Part shown: positions 38,571 to 46,951 of the stretch, piece by piece
Numbering within the stretch: position 1 is the first letter of the stretch
How the letters are laid out: each line of letters opens with the position of its first letter
NCBI GenBank assembly: GCA_900637135.1
Contig: LR134353.1
Span: forward strand, 4,464,001-4,528,000
DNA length: 64,000 nt
Reading direction: 5' to 3'
DNA from: Mycolicibacterium flavescens
GTDB taxonomy: Bacteria > Actinomycetota > Actinomycetes > Mycobacteriales > Mycobacteriaceae
Translations under genes and position numbers: made by a program
Notes under the pieces: model-generated
Told to the model about the DNA's origin: nothing
The model's database searches: none
Seen by the model: the letters and a program-made list of their open reading frames with translations, nothing else

Positions 38571-38762
38571 TCAGTCCTCCACCGTGATAGCGCTGGTTGG
38601 ACACGACACTTCCGCGCCGACCAGTTGTTTTCGCAACTCTTCACCCGGTTCCTCCTGCAGGAGGTGAAGACCGTCGTCTCGGACGTCGAACACCTCCCGG
38701 CAGATGCTCATGCACACGCCGTTGCCGTCACAGGTGTCGAAGTCGACCCAGACCTTCATCAT
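38571..38762 (-). CDS. [3Fe-4S]-type ferredoxin
   Basis: 63 residues. The cluster motif reads CDGNGVC, then a Cys four residues on, and a distal CP before TSAI. In mycobacterial P450-type ferredoxins the motif is CxxXxxC...CP with a variable X, here Asn; the extra Cys sits just before the position where Pro usually occurs. Two adjacent ATG codons follow AGAGGAG; the first gives this start. It stands between the PF10118 gene and the reductase on the same strand. No P450 gene occurs in the window, so the PF10118 protein is the obvious electron acceptor (inference). Confidence 0.95.
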   Translation of the reverse strand: MMKVWVDFDTCDGNGVCMSICREVFDVRDDGLHLLQEEPGEELRKQLVGAEVSCPTSAITVED

Positions 38763-38794
38763 CGACGCTCCTCTCGGTTGGTCGCGGTCGCGGT

Positions 38795-39724
38795 TCAGTC
38801 GTGCGCAGCCTGCGCGGCCATGGCCCGCTCGTGCGCCTGGGCCCGTTCGCGCGCCTCGCGGGCCGTCGGCGAGAACTCGAGGTACTCCAATGCCAGCTGC
38901 GTATCGGCCTCGGGCCCAGGATGATGACCACGGCGCATGTACCGCAGGGGCACGACGAATATGAAGTTCCACGGCCCGGGTAGCAGGTCCTTGCGGGCGG
39001 CCCGCCGCCAGTCCCGCCATCGCCATTTCTGGTCGATCGTGTCGTCGTTGCTCATGAGATAGCGCGCTCCGGCGATCCACCAGCCGACGAACAGCGGTGC
39101 GGTCATCAACATCGAAAAGGCTCTGATCCAATAGCTTCCGCACACGTGCTGGTAAACGTCGAACACCAACGAGCGGTGTTCCACTTCTTCAGCTCCATGC
39201 CAGCGGAGCAGATCGAGCATGACGGGGTCGGCACCCGCGTTCTCCAGCCCCTCATTCCGCAGCACCCACTGCCCCAACACCGCGGTGAAGTGCTCCAGCG
39301 ATGCCACGTCGGCCAGCCGCCGGTACAGCCACCATCGCTTGAGTGGCGCCGGAAAGAACTTCGGCGCATCACCGAGGATGATCGACAAGGATCGGCCGAG
39401 CCGTTCGGTGTAAGGAGCGGTGTCGATGCCCTGCTCGGCCAACCGGTCCAACACCACCTGATGCGCCCAGGCGTGCCAGGACTCCTGCTGGATGAAGGGC
39501 TTGATGGCAGCCTCGAGTTCCGGATCGTCGACCAGTGACGACGCCTCGAGGACGGCTTTGATGAAGTGCCGTTCGCCCTCGGGCAGCAGCAGATGCAACA
39601 CGTTGATCATGTGGGTCGTAAACGGATCACCGGGCACCCAATGCCGCGGCAGGTTCGACCAGTCGAAGCGAACCTGACGACGGTATGCCGGGTGTCCGTC
39701 CTGATGTAGTTGCACCTCGGGCAT
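38795..39724 (-). CDS. PF10118-type (predicted metal-dependent hydrolase) protein with diiron ligand pattern
   Basis: 309 residues from the ATG at 39724, which has AGGAGGA 5 nt upstream. It matches the family named metal-dependent hydrolase, but the visible ligands look like a ferritin-like diiron carboxylate site: Glu51, Glu81-x-x-His84, Glu144 and Glu180-x-x-His183. Four helices and two ExxH pairs are the pattern of diiron oxygenases. A hydrophobic segment, MLMTAPLFVGWWIAGARY, lies after the last ligand. It is the first gene of an operon with a ferredoxin (32 bp downstream) and ferredoxin reductase, which supports an O2-activating, electron-fed enzyme over a hydrolase (inference). Substrate unknown. 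Confidence 0.88.
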   Translation of the reverse strand: MPEVQLHQDGHPAYRRQVRFDWSNLPRHWVPGDPFTTHMINVLHLLLPEGERHFIKAVLEASSLVDDPELEAAIKPFIQQESWHAWAHQVVLDRLAEQGIDTAPYTERLGRSLSIILGDAPKFFPAPLKRWWLYRRLADVASLEHFTAVLGQWVLRNEGLENAGADPVMLDLLRWHGAEEVEHRSLVFDVYQHVCGSYWIRAFSMLMTAPLFVGWWIAGARYLMSNDDTIDQKWRWRDWRRAARKDLLPGPWNFIFVVPLRYMRRGHHPGPEADTQLALEYLEFSPTAREARERAQAHERAMAAQAAHD

Positions 39725-39783
39725 CGGTTCCTCCTCTTCCACGTCTGTAGACAACCGCGTCGGTCTTCAAACCGCCGCGCCAT

Positions 39784-40692
39784 TCATTTGCGGCCGGAGA
39801 CGCGCAGCGCCGCGGGCACCTCGACGCACACCCGCTGTCTGATCCGGGACAACGTGTCGTTCAGCAGCCGGGAGACCTGCACTTGGGAGACGTTGAGCTT
39901 GTTTGCCACCTCGCACTGTGTGAGGCAGTCGAAGAAGATCATGCCCACGATTGCCCGTCGGCGAGGTTCCAGCGCTGCGAGCGCCTCCTTGATTATCAAC
40001 ATGTCCTCGACTTGCTCGTAGCGCGGATCGTCGGCGCCCCGGAGGGAGCCGACCGCTTCGGTTGTCTCGGACTGTCTGTACGCGATCGGCGCATCGAGCG
40101 ACACGGGCTGGTAGGCCGAGGCCACCGCTTCCGATTCGCAAACGGCTTCGGTGTCCACGCCCAGTTCCTCTGCCAGTTCGATCGTCGTGGGCGAGCGGTT
40201 CAGCCGCTGAGACAACGTGCTCACGGCTTCGCGTATCCGCAGCTGAGTTTCCTGCACTCTGCGCGGCACCCGGACCGTCCACGTCTTGTCCCGGAAGTGC
40301 CGCCTCAACTCGCCACGGATCGTTGGTACGGCGAATGCGAGGAAATGACCTCTGTCTGCCTGATACCGGTCCACGCTGTGGATCAAGCCCATCCGGGCGA
40401 CCTGCAACAGGTCGTCCGACGGTTCGCCACGGCCCGCGAACCGTGAAGCGATGCGGTCGGCGATCGGCACGCATGCCGTGACGATGCGTTGCCGCCAGCG
40501 CTGCCGTTCGACACAGTCCGTGCTGCGCGCGAGTCGTCCGAAGAGCTCATCGATTCCGAGGTCCTCGAAGGAGTCCCGCTCGCTGCCGCAGCGCTCTTGC
40601 CCGCAACGCACGTGCCGGTGTTCCTCGGACCGGTGGCGGCGATCCGTGTCTGTTCGTAGTGGTGCCTGCGGGTCGCTGGCAACGACGGTCAT
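39784..40692 (-). CDS. RNA polymerase sigma factor, SigB/SigF/SigG-type (group 3)
   Basis: 302 residues from an ATG preceded by GAGGAAG. Region 2 has DLLQVARMGLIHSVDRYQ and FLAFAVPTIRGELRRHFRDK. Region 3 has RRVQETQLRIREAVSTLSQ and the region 4 helix-turn-helix is LTQCEVANKLNVSQVQVSRLL. This is the arrangement of the general-stress SigF type in mycobacteria. The N-terminus (about 60 residues) is charged and low in similarity. No anti-sigma factor gene is adjacent, unlike usbX/rsbW-sigF. It lies 59 bp upstream of the PF10118 gene on the same strand and could be transcribed with that operon. Confidence 0.93.
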   Translation of the reverse strand: MTVVASDPQAPLRTDTDRRHRSEEHRHVRCGQERCGSERDSFEDLGIDELFGRLARSTDCVERQRWRQRIVTACVPIADRIASRFAGRGEPSDDLLQVARMGLIHSVDRYQADRGHFLAFAVPTIRGELRRHFRDKTWTVRVPRRVQETQLRIREAVSTLSQRLNRSPTTIELAEELGVDTEAVCESEAVASAYQPVSLDAPIAYRQSETTEAVGSLRGADDPRYEQVEDMLIIKEALAALEPRRRAIVGMIFFDCLTQCEVANKLNVSQVQVSRLLNDTLSRIRQRVCVEVPAALRVSGRK

Positions 40693-40876
40693 GATTCGCT
40701 TCCTCGTCGAGCATGTGCGGTGGATCTCCCGAGCGCCTACCCGGCGACAACCAGCTACACACGACTGAACGCAATCGTTGCCAAACCGCAATAAATGTGT
40801 TGCAGCAATGACATGGACCGGCCGGGCACCATGGGTAAGGAGGGGCAGATGGGCGGTCGCCCATGACACGCGAACT

Positions 40877-41398
40877 TCAGCGCGACGGCGGCCACAGTGC
40901 GGCGACAAGGGCGCCGTCGGTCCCCTCGCCGGCGGCCTCAGCGAAGGTCTTCAAGGCGGCGGCCAGCCGGTCTCGGTCGGCGATCGACATGCTGGCCAGC
41001 ACCTTTTGAATTGCGGCGCGGCGTTGCCGAGTCACCTTCTGCACCAACCGTTGGCCGGCGGACGTCAAAGTCAACGTGACGTGGCGGCGGTCGACTTCGG
41101 ATTCCCGCCGATTCAGCAGCCCCGCCTTGGTCAGCCGGTCGCAGGTCCTGCTCGCGTTGGACGGGTTGACGTTCAACTCCGCGGCGACCGACGCCAGGTT
41201 CATGGGTCCGCGAGTATGAACCAGGACCAGCACACGCCACTGCGGGACGGTCACCACATCGTCAACGGCAGCCAGGGACGTCGCGGCGATCCCAACCAGC
41301 GCACGAGACGCACGAAGTACGGAATCGACCTGTTCGGCCATCCGCCCGTTTTCTTCCGTGCGGTCCCTCTCCGGCGCTTTCATGTCGGATATCTTCAT
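40877..41398 (-). CDS. MarR-family transcriptional regulator
   Basis: 173 residues from the ATG at 41398 (GGACGG upstream); later ATGs at 41383 and 41341 are possible. The winged helix is clear: VPQWRVLVLVHTRGPMNLASVAAELNV, NPSNASRTCDRLTKAGLL, then the wing RRESEVDRRHVTLTLTSAG. MarR proteins usually repress a neighbouring gene and respond to small phenolic or oxidant ligands. It is in tandem with the sigma factor gene (184 bp gap), so it may act on that promoter; this is inference only. Confidence 0.94.
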   Translation of the reverse strand: MKISDMKAPERDRTEENGRMAEQVDSVLRASRALVGIAATSLAAVDDVVTVPQWRVLVLVHTRGPMNLASVAAELNVNPSNASRTCDRLTKAGLLNRRESEVDRRHVTLTLTSAGQRLVQKVTRQRRAAIQKVLASMSIADRDRLAAALKTFAEAAGEGTDGALVAALWPPSR

Positions 41399-41458
41399 CA
41401 CCGTTGCCGTCCAATGCAACTCGCTGTTCGGCGCGTCGCTCGGCGCCAGTAAGACGCG

Positions 41459-41887
41459 TCAGCAGTCGGTCCGTATGACGAAGTCTGCTGTGGCGTCTTC
41501 CGAAGGGTCGTGATGGTAGTAGCCCTCAGCTGATCCGGTTATCCGGAATGTGCCATCGGAGATATCGGCGTCAGCCTGTCCGACCGTGCCCGCCCAGTAG
41601 CTTCCCGTGAAACCGCCGAGCTCCTCGATCTGAACTCCACGCGCAATGATCGAGTCGCCGGTCTGGATCTGTGCGACGAAGCCGGGCGCGCTTTCGAGCG
41701 TCTCGATGCGCCAGGTCCACTCGACCTGTTCACACCGGACAGGTAGTCGCTCACCGATTTCGACGCCGTTGATGAGCACCGTGGCCGTATGGGTACCGAG
41801 CGCGGCGTAGCCCGTCGAACATCCCGATGTCACAAGAACTGCAGCGCTTAGGACTGCGACCGTGGATGTGAGATGTATTCGGTCCAT
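41459..41887 (-). CDS. LpqH-like (19-kDa family) lipoprotein
   Basis: 142 residues from the ATG at 41887. The signal peptide ends in the lipobox LVTSGC at about residues 17-22, so the mature protein is lipidated on Cys and anchored to the outer face of the membrane. The rest follows the mycobacterial 19-kDa antigen family: TATVLINGVEIG, CEQVEWTWRIET, a central GFTGSYWAGTVGQADA, and a C-terminal FVIRTDC with a Cys that probably pairs with the earlier one. Function is not known beyond surface antigen. Divergent from the small membrane protein at 41988. Confidence 0.92.
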   Translation of the reverse strand: MDRIHLTSTVAVLSAAVLVTSGCSTGYAALGTHTATVLINGVEIGERLPVRCEQVEWTWRIETLESAPGFVAQIQTGDSIIARGVQIEELGGFTGSYWAGTVGQADADISDGTFRITGSAEGYYHHDPSEDATADFVIRTDC

Positions 41888-41987
41888 GAAGGGAAGTACC
41901 CATCGGGGGCTGCGCCGATACCGAGCAGAGGGCTGCATCTGTGTGGCCGTTGGCGTATGAGATCGGCGCTGTGGGGTACGGAGCAGC

Positions 41988-42317
41988 ATGCGATTAATCC
42001 TTGTGCTCGCCGGAGCCGTCACGCTGATCGTGGGTGTGGTCGGGCTCCTCACGCCCGTGTCCGTCTCGCCGGAACTGCAAACAGTCGGCTGCGGAAGTGC
42101 GGTTTCGCCTGACTTCTCCGCCGCTCGGACTGCAAACGACTACGTCAGCGATTTGCCGCAGAGCGACGAGGTGGTCGTCGGCATCGATTACACCGAGTTG
42201 TGTCGAATGGAGCTGGAGGACCGACGGATTCTGTCGATAACACTGGCGGCGGGTGGTGTCCTGATCCTCGCTGCCGGGATGACGATGTTGGTGCGGTCAC
42301 GACAGAAGACTGGCTGA
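41988..42317 (+). CDS. Small membrane protein with two transmembrane helices
   Basis: 109 residues. A hydrophobic helix at 3-22, a soluble extracytoplasmic-type loop with two Cys residues (near 35 and 72), and a second helix near 82-101 ending in RSRQKTG. The ATG has GGAG 6 nt upstream. I do not recognise the family. The two loop Cys residues could form a disulfide. It is divergent from the LpqH-like gene. Confidence 0.8.
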   Translation: MRLILVLAGAVTLIVGVVGLLTPVSVSPELQTVGCGSAVSPDFSAARTANDYVSDLPQSDEVVVGIDYTELCRMELEDRRILSITLAAGGVLILAAGMTMLVRSRQKTG

Positions 42318-42499
42318 CGAGACAAGGGTCTACCGATGTGGCCTGTGCCCGACGGCGCTGATGCCTTACCCCACGGATAGCTGATACTTCCCCTGGACGC
42401 GGCAAAGTCTGACGCGAGCGCTATTACGGCAGCAGCCATTCGGCGGCCACCATTGATCGAGCCGCCCGCAGCGGTTTGACACCACCGGAAGGTTCGATC

Positions 42500-42589
42500 A
42501 TGTCCCAAGCCGATATTCACACCACGGAGAATGACGCCATCGATTGGTTGGCGTTGGCGGAACAGGTTTTTCCCGCCGACCGCCTGTGA
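42500..42589 (+). CDS. Candidate 29-residue micropeptide
   Basis: A short frame starting MSQADIHTTENDAIDW and ending in PADRL, with GGAAGG 7 nt before the ATG. It stops 7 bp from the stop of the convergent PhyH-like gene. It may be a real small peptide, the 5' remnant of a lost gene, or chance. The rest of the 280-bp intergenic stretch shows nothing else. Confidence 0.3.
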   Translation: MSQADIHTTENDAIDWLALAEQVFPADRL

Positions 42590-42596
42590 AGGCCGA

Positions 42597-43451
42597 CTAC
42601 GGTTGCTCCAACAGCCGCAGCGGGTGCAGGCCGTCGACGGCGCCGACGAACGGCGGGTGAATGCTGTAGCCGATCATGCGCCGGATGTCGTCGGAGACCT
42701 CTCGCGCCGTGTCGCGGGAGATCGACAGCGTGAACGCCTCCATCGGCCGCAGCCACGGCTGGCAGTACTGGGCGGTGACGGCCAGTCGCGCGCTGTCCGT
42801 GGTGTTGGCGCCACCGCCGTGCCAGAGGGTGCCGACGAAGAAGACGCACGAGCCGGCAGGCATGACGACGGGGATCGCGGGATCGTCCGGCTCGGGCCGT
42901 CGCCTGCCCCAGCGGTGACTGCCCGGGTAGAGCACGGTGGCGCCGTTGTCGGCGGTGAAGTCGTCGATCGCCCAGATCGTGGCGGCGGCGAGCGGAGCGC
43001 GGGGCCGCGGAATCGGATAGAACCCGTCGTCGTGATGAGGCAGTTGCGCGGTCTCGCCGGGCTGGATGTTGATGGCTTGTAGGGCCGACAGTAGGTAGTT
43101 GTCCATCAGCAGCCGGTCGAGGACCGCGAGCACCCGAGGGTGATCGACGAGTCGGTCGCACACGCGGGTCCTGCTCAGCAGGCTGTAGATGCGCTGGGTG
43201 CGGTGTCCTTCGAAGGAGTTGCGTCCGGCGTGCGAGAGCCAGGGTGCGACCGTCGCCTTTATCTGCCGGCATTCGTCGGCGTCAAGCAGGTTCTCCCAGA
43301 TGAGGTAGCCGTCGCGGTCGAGGGCGGCCATATCGGCGTCGACGACCGCAGGGTCCACCGAGGCGCCGCCGCTGGGTGTCCACTTGTGCCGGCGCGCCAG
43401 ATCGCTGCGCAGGTCGTCGAGCGTGGTGACCGGATCGTCGTCGATGCTCAT
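42597..43451 (-). CDS. Phytanoyl-CoA dioxygenase (PhyH)-family protein
   Basis: 284 residues. The Fe(II)/2-oxoglutarate facial triad is visible: HHDD (the HxD pair, near residue 145) and the distal His in LWHGGGANTT, followed by RLAVTAQY carrying the Arg expected to bind 2-oxoglutarate. Family members hydroxylate fatty acyl-CoAs or other small molecules. It lies 98 bp after the second SDR on the same strand and could be the last gene of the TetR-controlled operon, or have its own promoter. Confidence 0.92.
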   Translation of the reverse strand: MSIDDDPVTTLDDLRSDLARRHKWTPSGGASVDPAVVDADMAALDRDGYLIWENLLDADECRQIKATVAPWLSHAGRNSFEGHRTQRIYSLLSRTRVCDRLVDHPRVLAVLDRLLMDNYLLSALQAINIQPGETAQLPHHDDGFYPIPRPRAPLAAATIWAIDDFTADNGATVLYPGSHRWGRRRPEPDDPAIPVVMPAGSCVFFVGTLWHGGGANTTDSARLAVTAQYCQPWLRPMEAFTLSISRDTAREVSDDIRRMIGYSIHPPFVGAVDGLHPLRLLEQP

Positions 43452-43549
43452 CAGCAGTCCTCACTGGCCGGGGCGCGGTTGGCGGCCTCTCCAAAGACAC
43501 TGGACCTGGCTGGACCGCCGGTCAAGTGTCTCGCGCGGCCGCGCCGAAC

Positions 43550-44356
43550 TCAGCGTTGAGCCAGCTTCTCGGTCTGTTTTGCGATGAACGAGTTCCAGTC
43601 CGTCGCGCGCTCGACGAGGACATCACGCACCTGATCGTCGGTGTAGACCATGAAGGTGTCGTTGAGAATCGCCTCTGCGACCTGCTCGCCGACTTCCTCG
43701 GGTTGCAGGATGCCGAATTGTTCTCCGGGCAGGCCGGTCTGGACCTCTGGCCCGAAGGTAGGGGGCATCGTCGCGAGGATGTTCGTCGCCACCGGACCCG
43801 GACACACTACGGTGACGCCGATGCCCTGCGGGTGCAGGTAGAGCCGGAGGCCTTCGGAGATCTGGATAATTGCGGCCTTCGTCGCCGCGTACGGAATCCG
43901 GTCATATGAATACGTGTAGAGCCCGGCGAACGAGGCGGTGTTGACGATATGGCCGTGCCCCTGCGAAATGAGTTGAGGCAGGAAGACGGCGTTACTCCGA
44001 ACGACGGACATCAGGTTGATCTTGATGATCCGTTCCCATTCGCCGACTGGGAGATGGTCGGGTCGGCCGCTGGTCAACACGCCGACGTTGTTCATGACGA
44101 TGTCGACCGATCCGTAGCGCTGCCGCGTGAATTCGCCGAGATCTGCGAATGCCTGATCCTTGGCGACATCACACACGAAGGCTTCTGCCGTGTGGCCGTC
44201 GGCCCTGATGTCCGCCACTGCCCGATCCGCGTTGTCGGCGTGGATGTCGGCAATCACGAGCCGCGCTCCCCGATTGGCCAGGGAGTGCGCGGTCGCCAAT
44301 CCGATGCCGCTGGCTCCGCCGGTGATGACGGCCGTCGCACCGTTCAGTGATCTCAC
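43550..44356 (-). CDS. Classical SDR-family oxidoreductase
   Basis: 268 residues from a GTG. TGGASGIG near residues 12-19 binds the cofactor; NNVG, a Ser in NTASFAG and YAATK form the classical SDR active site. The Asp after the second strand (VIADIHADN) favours NAD over NADP. Starts 7 bp after the stop of the mycofactocin-type SDR, so both belong to one operon. Substrate unknown. Confidence 0.95.
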   Translation of the reverse strand: MRSLNGATAVITGGASGIGLATAHSLANRGARLVIADIHADNADRAVADIRADGHTAEAFVCDVAKDQAFADLGEFTRQRYGSVDIVMNNVGVLTSGRPDHLPVGEWERIIKINLMSVVRSNAVFLPQLISQGHGHIVNTASFAGLYTYSYDRIPYAATKAAIIQISEGLRLYLHPQGIGVTVVCPGPVATNILATMPPTFGPEVQTGLPGEQFGILQPEEVGEQVAEAILNDTFMVYTDDQVRDVLVERATDWNSFIAKQTEKLAQR

Positions 44357-44363
44357 GGTTGCC

Positions 44364-45197
44364 TCACCGAACCGTGAAGCCTGCGTCGAGCGGCCACTGA
44401 ATGCCGGTGATGAATTTGGCCTCCTCCGAAACCAGGAAAGCTACAGCGTGGGCGACATCCTCGGGTTGGAGGATGGGCAGCGGTAGCGCGTTCTCCATGC
44501 CCGAGATCGCATTCTGGCCGCCTTCAGCCGCCTGCGCCATCAGCGCGTTCATCGCGTCGTTCTGCGTCATTCCGCTGAGCACTCCGGTGGGGTGGATGGT
44601 GTTCACCCGGATCCATTCGGGGGCAAGGTAGTTGGCGAGGTTCTGCATCAGCGCGACCACGCCGCGTTTGGCTGCGGCGTAGGCGTTTCCGCTGGCGTTG
44701 AGCGAGGCGGTGCCCTTCAGACCCGCTGTGGAGCTTGTGATGACAATCGATCCACCTTGTTTGCCCCCACGCATGACGGGCAACGCGGCTCGGATGGTGT
44801 GGTAGACGCCGGTCAGGTTGGTGTCGATCACATCCTGCCAATCCTGCATGAAATCGTCTGATTCGCCTGCTAGACGGACGATTCCGGCATTGGCGATGAT
44901 GATGTCGATACGGCCGAACTGCTCGACACCGGCATCCACCGCGGTCAGCATGTCGCGATAGCTCCGAACATCGCCTTTGCGCGCCACCATGCGTTGACCT
45001 TCTTTCTCGACGAGCCTCTCGGTTTCGTCGAGGTCGGCCATCGAGGCATTCGGATACGTCATCGACGCGATGTTCTCGCAGATATCGACTCCGATGATGT
45101 CGGCTCCTTCACGAGCCAACCGCACGGCGTGCGCACGGCCCTGCCCTCTCGCCGCGCCGGTGATGAAGGCGACCTTTCCTGCCAGTGACTTCGACAT
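44364..45197 (-). CDS. Mycofactocin-coupled-type SDR oxidoreductase
   Basis: 277 residues. The start, KVAFITGAARGQGRAHAVRLAREGADIIGVDIC, has the GARGQGR signature of the mycofactocin-associated SDR group (TIGR03971-like), whose NAD is held tightly and recycled through mycofactocin (family knowledge). NAG, a Ser in ITSSTAG, and NAYAAAK complete the site. AAAGGAG stands 4 nt before the ATG; the start overlaps the stop of the upstream gene (TGATG), so translation is coupled. No mycofactocin biosynthesis genes lie in this window. Confidence 0.93.
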   Translation of the reverse strand: MSKSLAGKVAFITGAARGQGRAHAVRLAREGADIIGVDICENIASMTYPNASMADLDETERLVEKEGQRMVARKGDVRSYRDMLTAVDAGVEQFGRIDIIIANAGIVRLAGESDDFMQDWQDVIDTNLTGVYHTIRAALPVMRGGKQGGSIVITSSTAGLKGTASLNASGNAYAAAKRGVVALMQNLANYLAPEWIRVNTIHPTGVLSGMTQNDAMNALMAQAAEGGQNAISGMENALPLPILQPEDVAHAVAFLVSEEAKFITGIQWPLDAGFTVR

Positions 45198-45940
45198 CAG
45201 ACTCCTTTCGCATTGGCGGTTGGCATGGCGGCCGCGATGCGCTGCCACGACTCGTCTGCGGCTGTCTGGAGGACCCGGCCCTTGGGAAATCCGCTGTAGG
45301 CAGAGAACTGCAAAATGACTTCGTTCATCTCCGAACGGCTGATGTCGCCGGACTCCAGGGCCGATCCGACATGGGAATAGATCGGCCCGAGCGCACCGGA
45401 CACCCCGACCGCAGCGACCGTGATCAATCGGCGCTCGCGACGGCCGAGGTTCGGTCGTTGCCAGAGGTGGCCGAAGACGAATGCCAGGATGCCGGCCTGG
45501 AAGTACGGCGAGTCCCGCGGCGGAGCCGGCAGCAGGTTCACGTCGACGAAGCACTTCTCACCCTCGTCGAGGCGAACGTCGTGATCCGTCGGCCCAAGCG
45601 ATTCCGTCGGGAGTTCTGGCCTCGGCGGTACTTCCTCACCCCGCTCTTCAGCTAATCGAACCCACTCATTACGTGCCGCGCCTTCGGCTTCCGACGCCCG
45701 CGGCCAGCCGCAGTACACCGCGAAGTGCAGGACGAATTCGAGCAGTTCCTCGTAGGTGATGTCGCCGCTGGCCAGTGCGGCGTACATGTGCTGGTTCATG
45801 AGGTCGACGCTTTCGAGTGCACACACGCAGGTCAGCGTGACGAACCGGCGGTCTCGCCGACTCAACCCCGGCCGTTCCCACACCGGCCCGACGACCGGGT
45901 CGGCGACCATCACGTCCTGATAAGGCGGGTTCGTGCTCAC
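45197..45940 (-). CDS. Carboxymuconolactone-decarboxylase-family protein, two CMD domains
   Basis: 247 residues from a GTG with GAGAGAGG upstream. Two copies of the CMD fold: first SRRDRRFVTLTCVCALESVDLMNQHMYAALASGDI, second GRRERRLITVAAVGVSGALGPIYSHVGSALESGDI. No CxxC redox pair is present, so it is not an AhpD-type peroxidase. In mycobacterial operons such proteins often accompany SDRs and act on small cyclic or acyl substrates; the exact reaction is unknown. It is the first gene of the operon divergent from the TetR gene and overlaps the next gene by 1 bp. Confidence 0.9.
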   Translation of the reverse strand: MSTNPPYQDVMVADPVVGPVWERPGLSRRDRRFVTLTCVCALESVDLMNQHMYAALASGDITYEELLEFVLHFAVYCGWPRASEAEGAARNEWVRLAEERGEEVPPRPELPTESLGPTDHDVRLDEGEKCFVDVNLLPAPPRDSPYFQAGILAFVFGHLWQRPNLGRRERRLITVAAVGVSGALGPIYSHVGSALESGDISRSEMNEVILQFSAYSGFPKGRVLQTAADESWQRIAAAMPTANAKGV

Positions 45941-45975
45941 AGGCACCTCTCTCGGTGAAGACGAATGACTGCACT

Positions 45976-45993
45976 TTAAGTCCCTAGACTTAA
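45976..45993. promoter_or_regulatory. Palindromic operator for the adjacent TetR regulator
   Basis: TTAAGTC-CCTA-GACTTAA: perfect 7-bp arms with a 4-bp spacer, centred in the 79-bp gap between the divergent TetR and CMD-SDR genes. Size and place are as expected for a TetR-dimer site that controls both directions. Confidence 0.75.
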
Positions 45994-46019
45994 TCCGTCC
46001 AGTATGAGATTGTCTTGCC

Positions 46020-46697
46020 ATGTCCGTGTCAGTGGAACTGTCGCCGAAGCAACAGTTGGTGCTCACCGCGGAGCGGCTGTTCGCCCAACGCGGTCTCGAC
46101 GGTGTGCCGCTTCGTCAAATCGGCACCGAGGCGGGCATGGCCAACAAGTCGGCGGTGCAGTACCACTTCGGGTCCAAAGAGGCTCTGGTGCAAGCGATCC
46201 TGCTGAACCGGCTGGAACACCTGACGCAGCGACGCCGGCTGCTGGCGGCGCGCGCCGGCTCCGATGACATACGGGGCATTGTCGAGGCGCACCAGTTGCC
46301 GCTCATCGAGATGGCCGAGGACGAGAATTGCTTCTACGTATCGTTCCTCGAACAGCTACTGCGCTATGACTCGTCAGTCAGCCCGCTGGCCTCGCTACCG
46401 GAGGAGCACGCGCAGTCCCATCGCGAGTACGTCCGAAGGGTCGGCGATCTCACCAAGCACATTCCGCGAGCCATCCGCGACGAGCGGATCCACAAGGTCT
46501 CCGCAATGTGTGTGCACGCGTGCGCCGACCGGCACCGATATCGCTCTTTCGGACAACCGGTCGCGTCGTACGCGTTGCACGTGAGCGCACTGCTCGACGA
46601 CTTCGTCACCATGCTCACCGCTGCGCCGTCCGAGGAGACGCTCGCTGCGCTAAAGGGCTCTCGGCAGCGAGGCGTGGTGCTTCGGGCATTGCCGTAG
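46020..46697 (+). CDS. TetR/AcrR-family transcriptional regulator
   Basis: 225 residues. The N-terminal DNA-binding domain reads LTAERLFAQRGLDGVPLRQIG, then AGMANKSAVQYHFGSKEALV, a standard TetR helix-turn-helix. The rest is a helical ligand-binding domain with several Cys and His residues but no motif that tells the ligand. It is divergent from the CMD-SDR-SDR operon with a palindrome between, so local repression of that operon and of itself is likely. Confidence 0.95.
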   Translation: MSVSVELSPKQQLVLTAERLFAQRGLDGVPLRQIGTEAGMANKSAVQYHFGSKEALVQAILLNRLEHLTQRRRLLAARAGSDDIRGIVEAHQLPLIEMAEDENCFYVSFLEQLLRYDSSVSPLASLPEEHAQSHREYVRRVGDLTKHIPRAIRDERIHKVSAMCVHACADRHRYRSFGQPVASYALHVSALLDDFVTMLTAAPSEETLAALKGSRQRGVVLRALP

Positions 46698-46753
46698 GAG
46701 GTGGAAGCGAGCGGTCATAACACATCAGGCCCGCTCAAACGACCTGAATAGCG

Positions 46754-46836
46754 TGGCAGGTGCAGGATTCGAACCTGCGTAGGCGTAAGCCGACGGATTT
46801 ACAGTCCGCTCCCATTGGCCGCTCGGGCAACCTGCC
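46754..46836 (-). tRNA. tRNA-Tyr (anticodon GTA)
   Basis: The acceptor arms GGCAGGT and ACCTGCC pair perfectly. The anticodon loop reads CTGTAAA. The T arm GCAGGTTCGAATCCTGC is canonical, and a long variable arm marks class II, as expected for bacterial tRNA-Tyr. CCA is not encoded. Confidence 0.97.
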
Positions 46837-46951
46837 TGGGTGCTGCACCGCCGGGTGACCCGGTTTGGTGCGACTTGCAGGGTACAACGAGGATGGTCCG
46901 AAGACGAAAACGGGACCAGACCCTCAGTCGAGCATCTAGGAGGACCGATCC

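Noticed and set aside
40690..40840. Possible SigF-type promoter (GGTTT and GGGTA elements) before the sigma factor gene
   Set aside because: On the minus strand GGTTT and GGGTA are about 40 nt apart; no pair has the 15-17 nt spacing needed.
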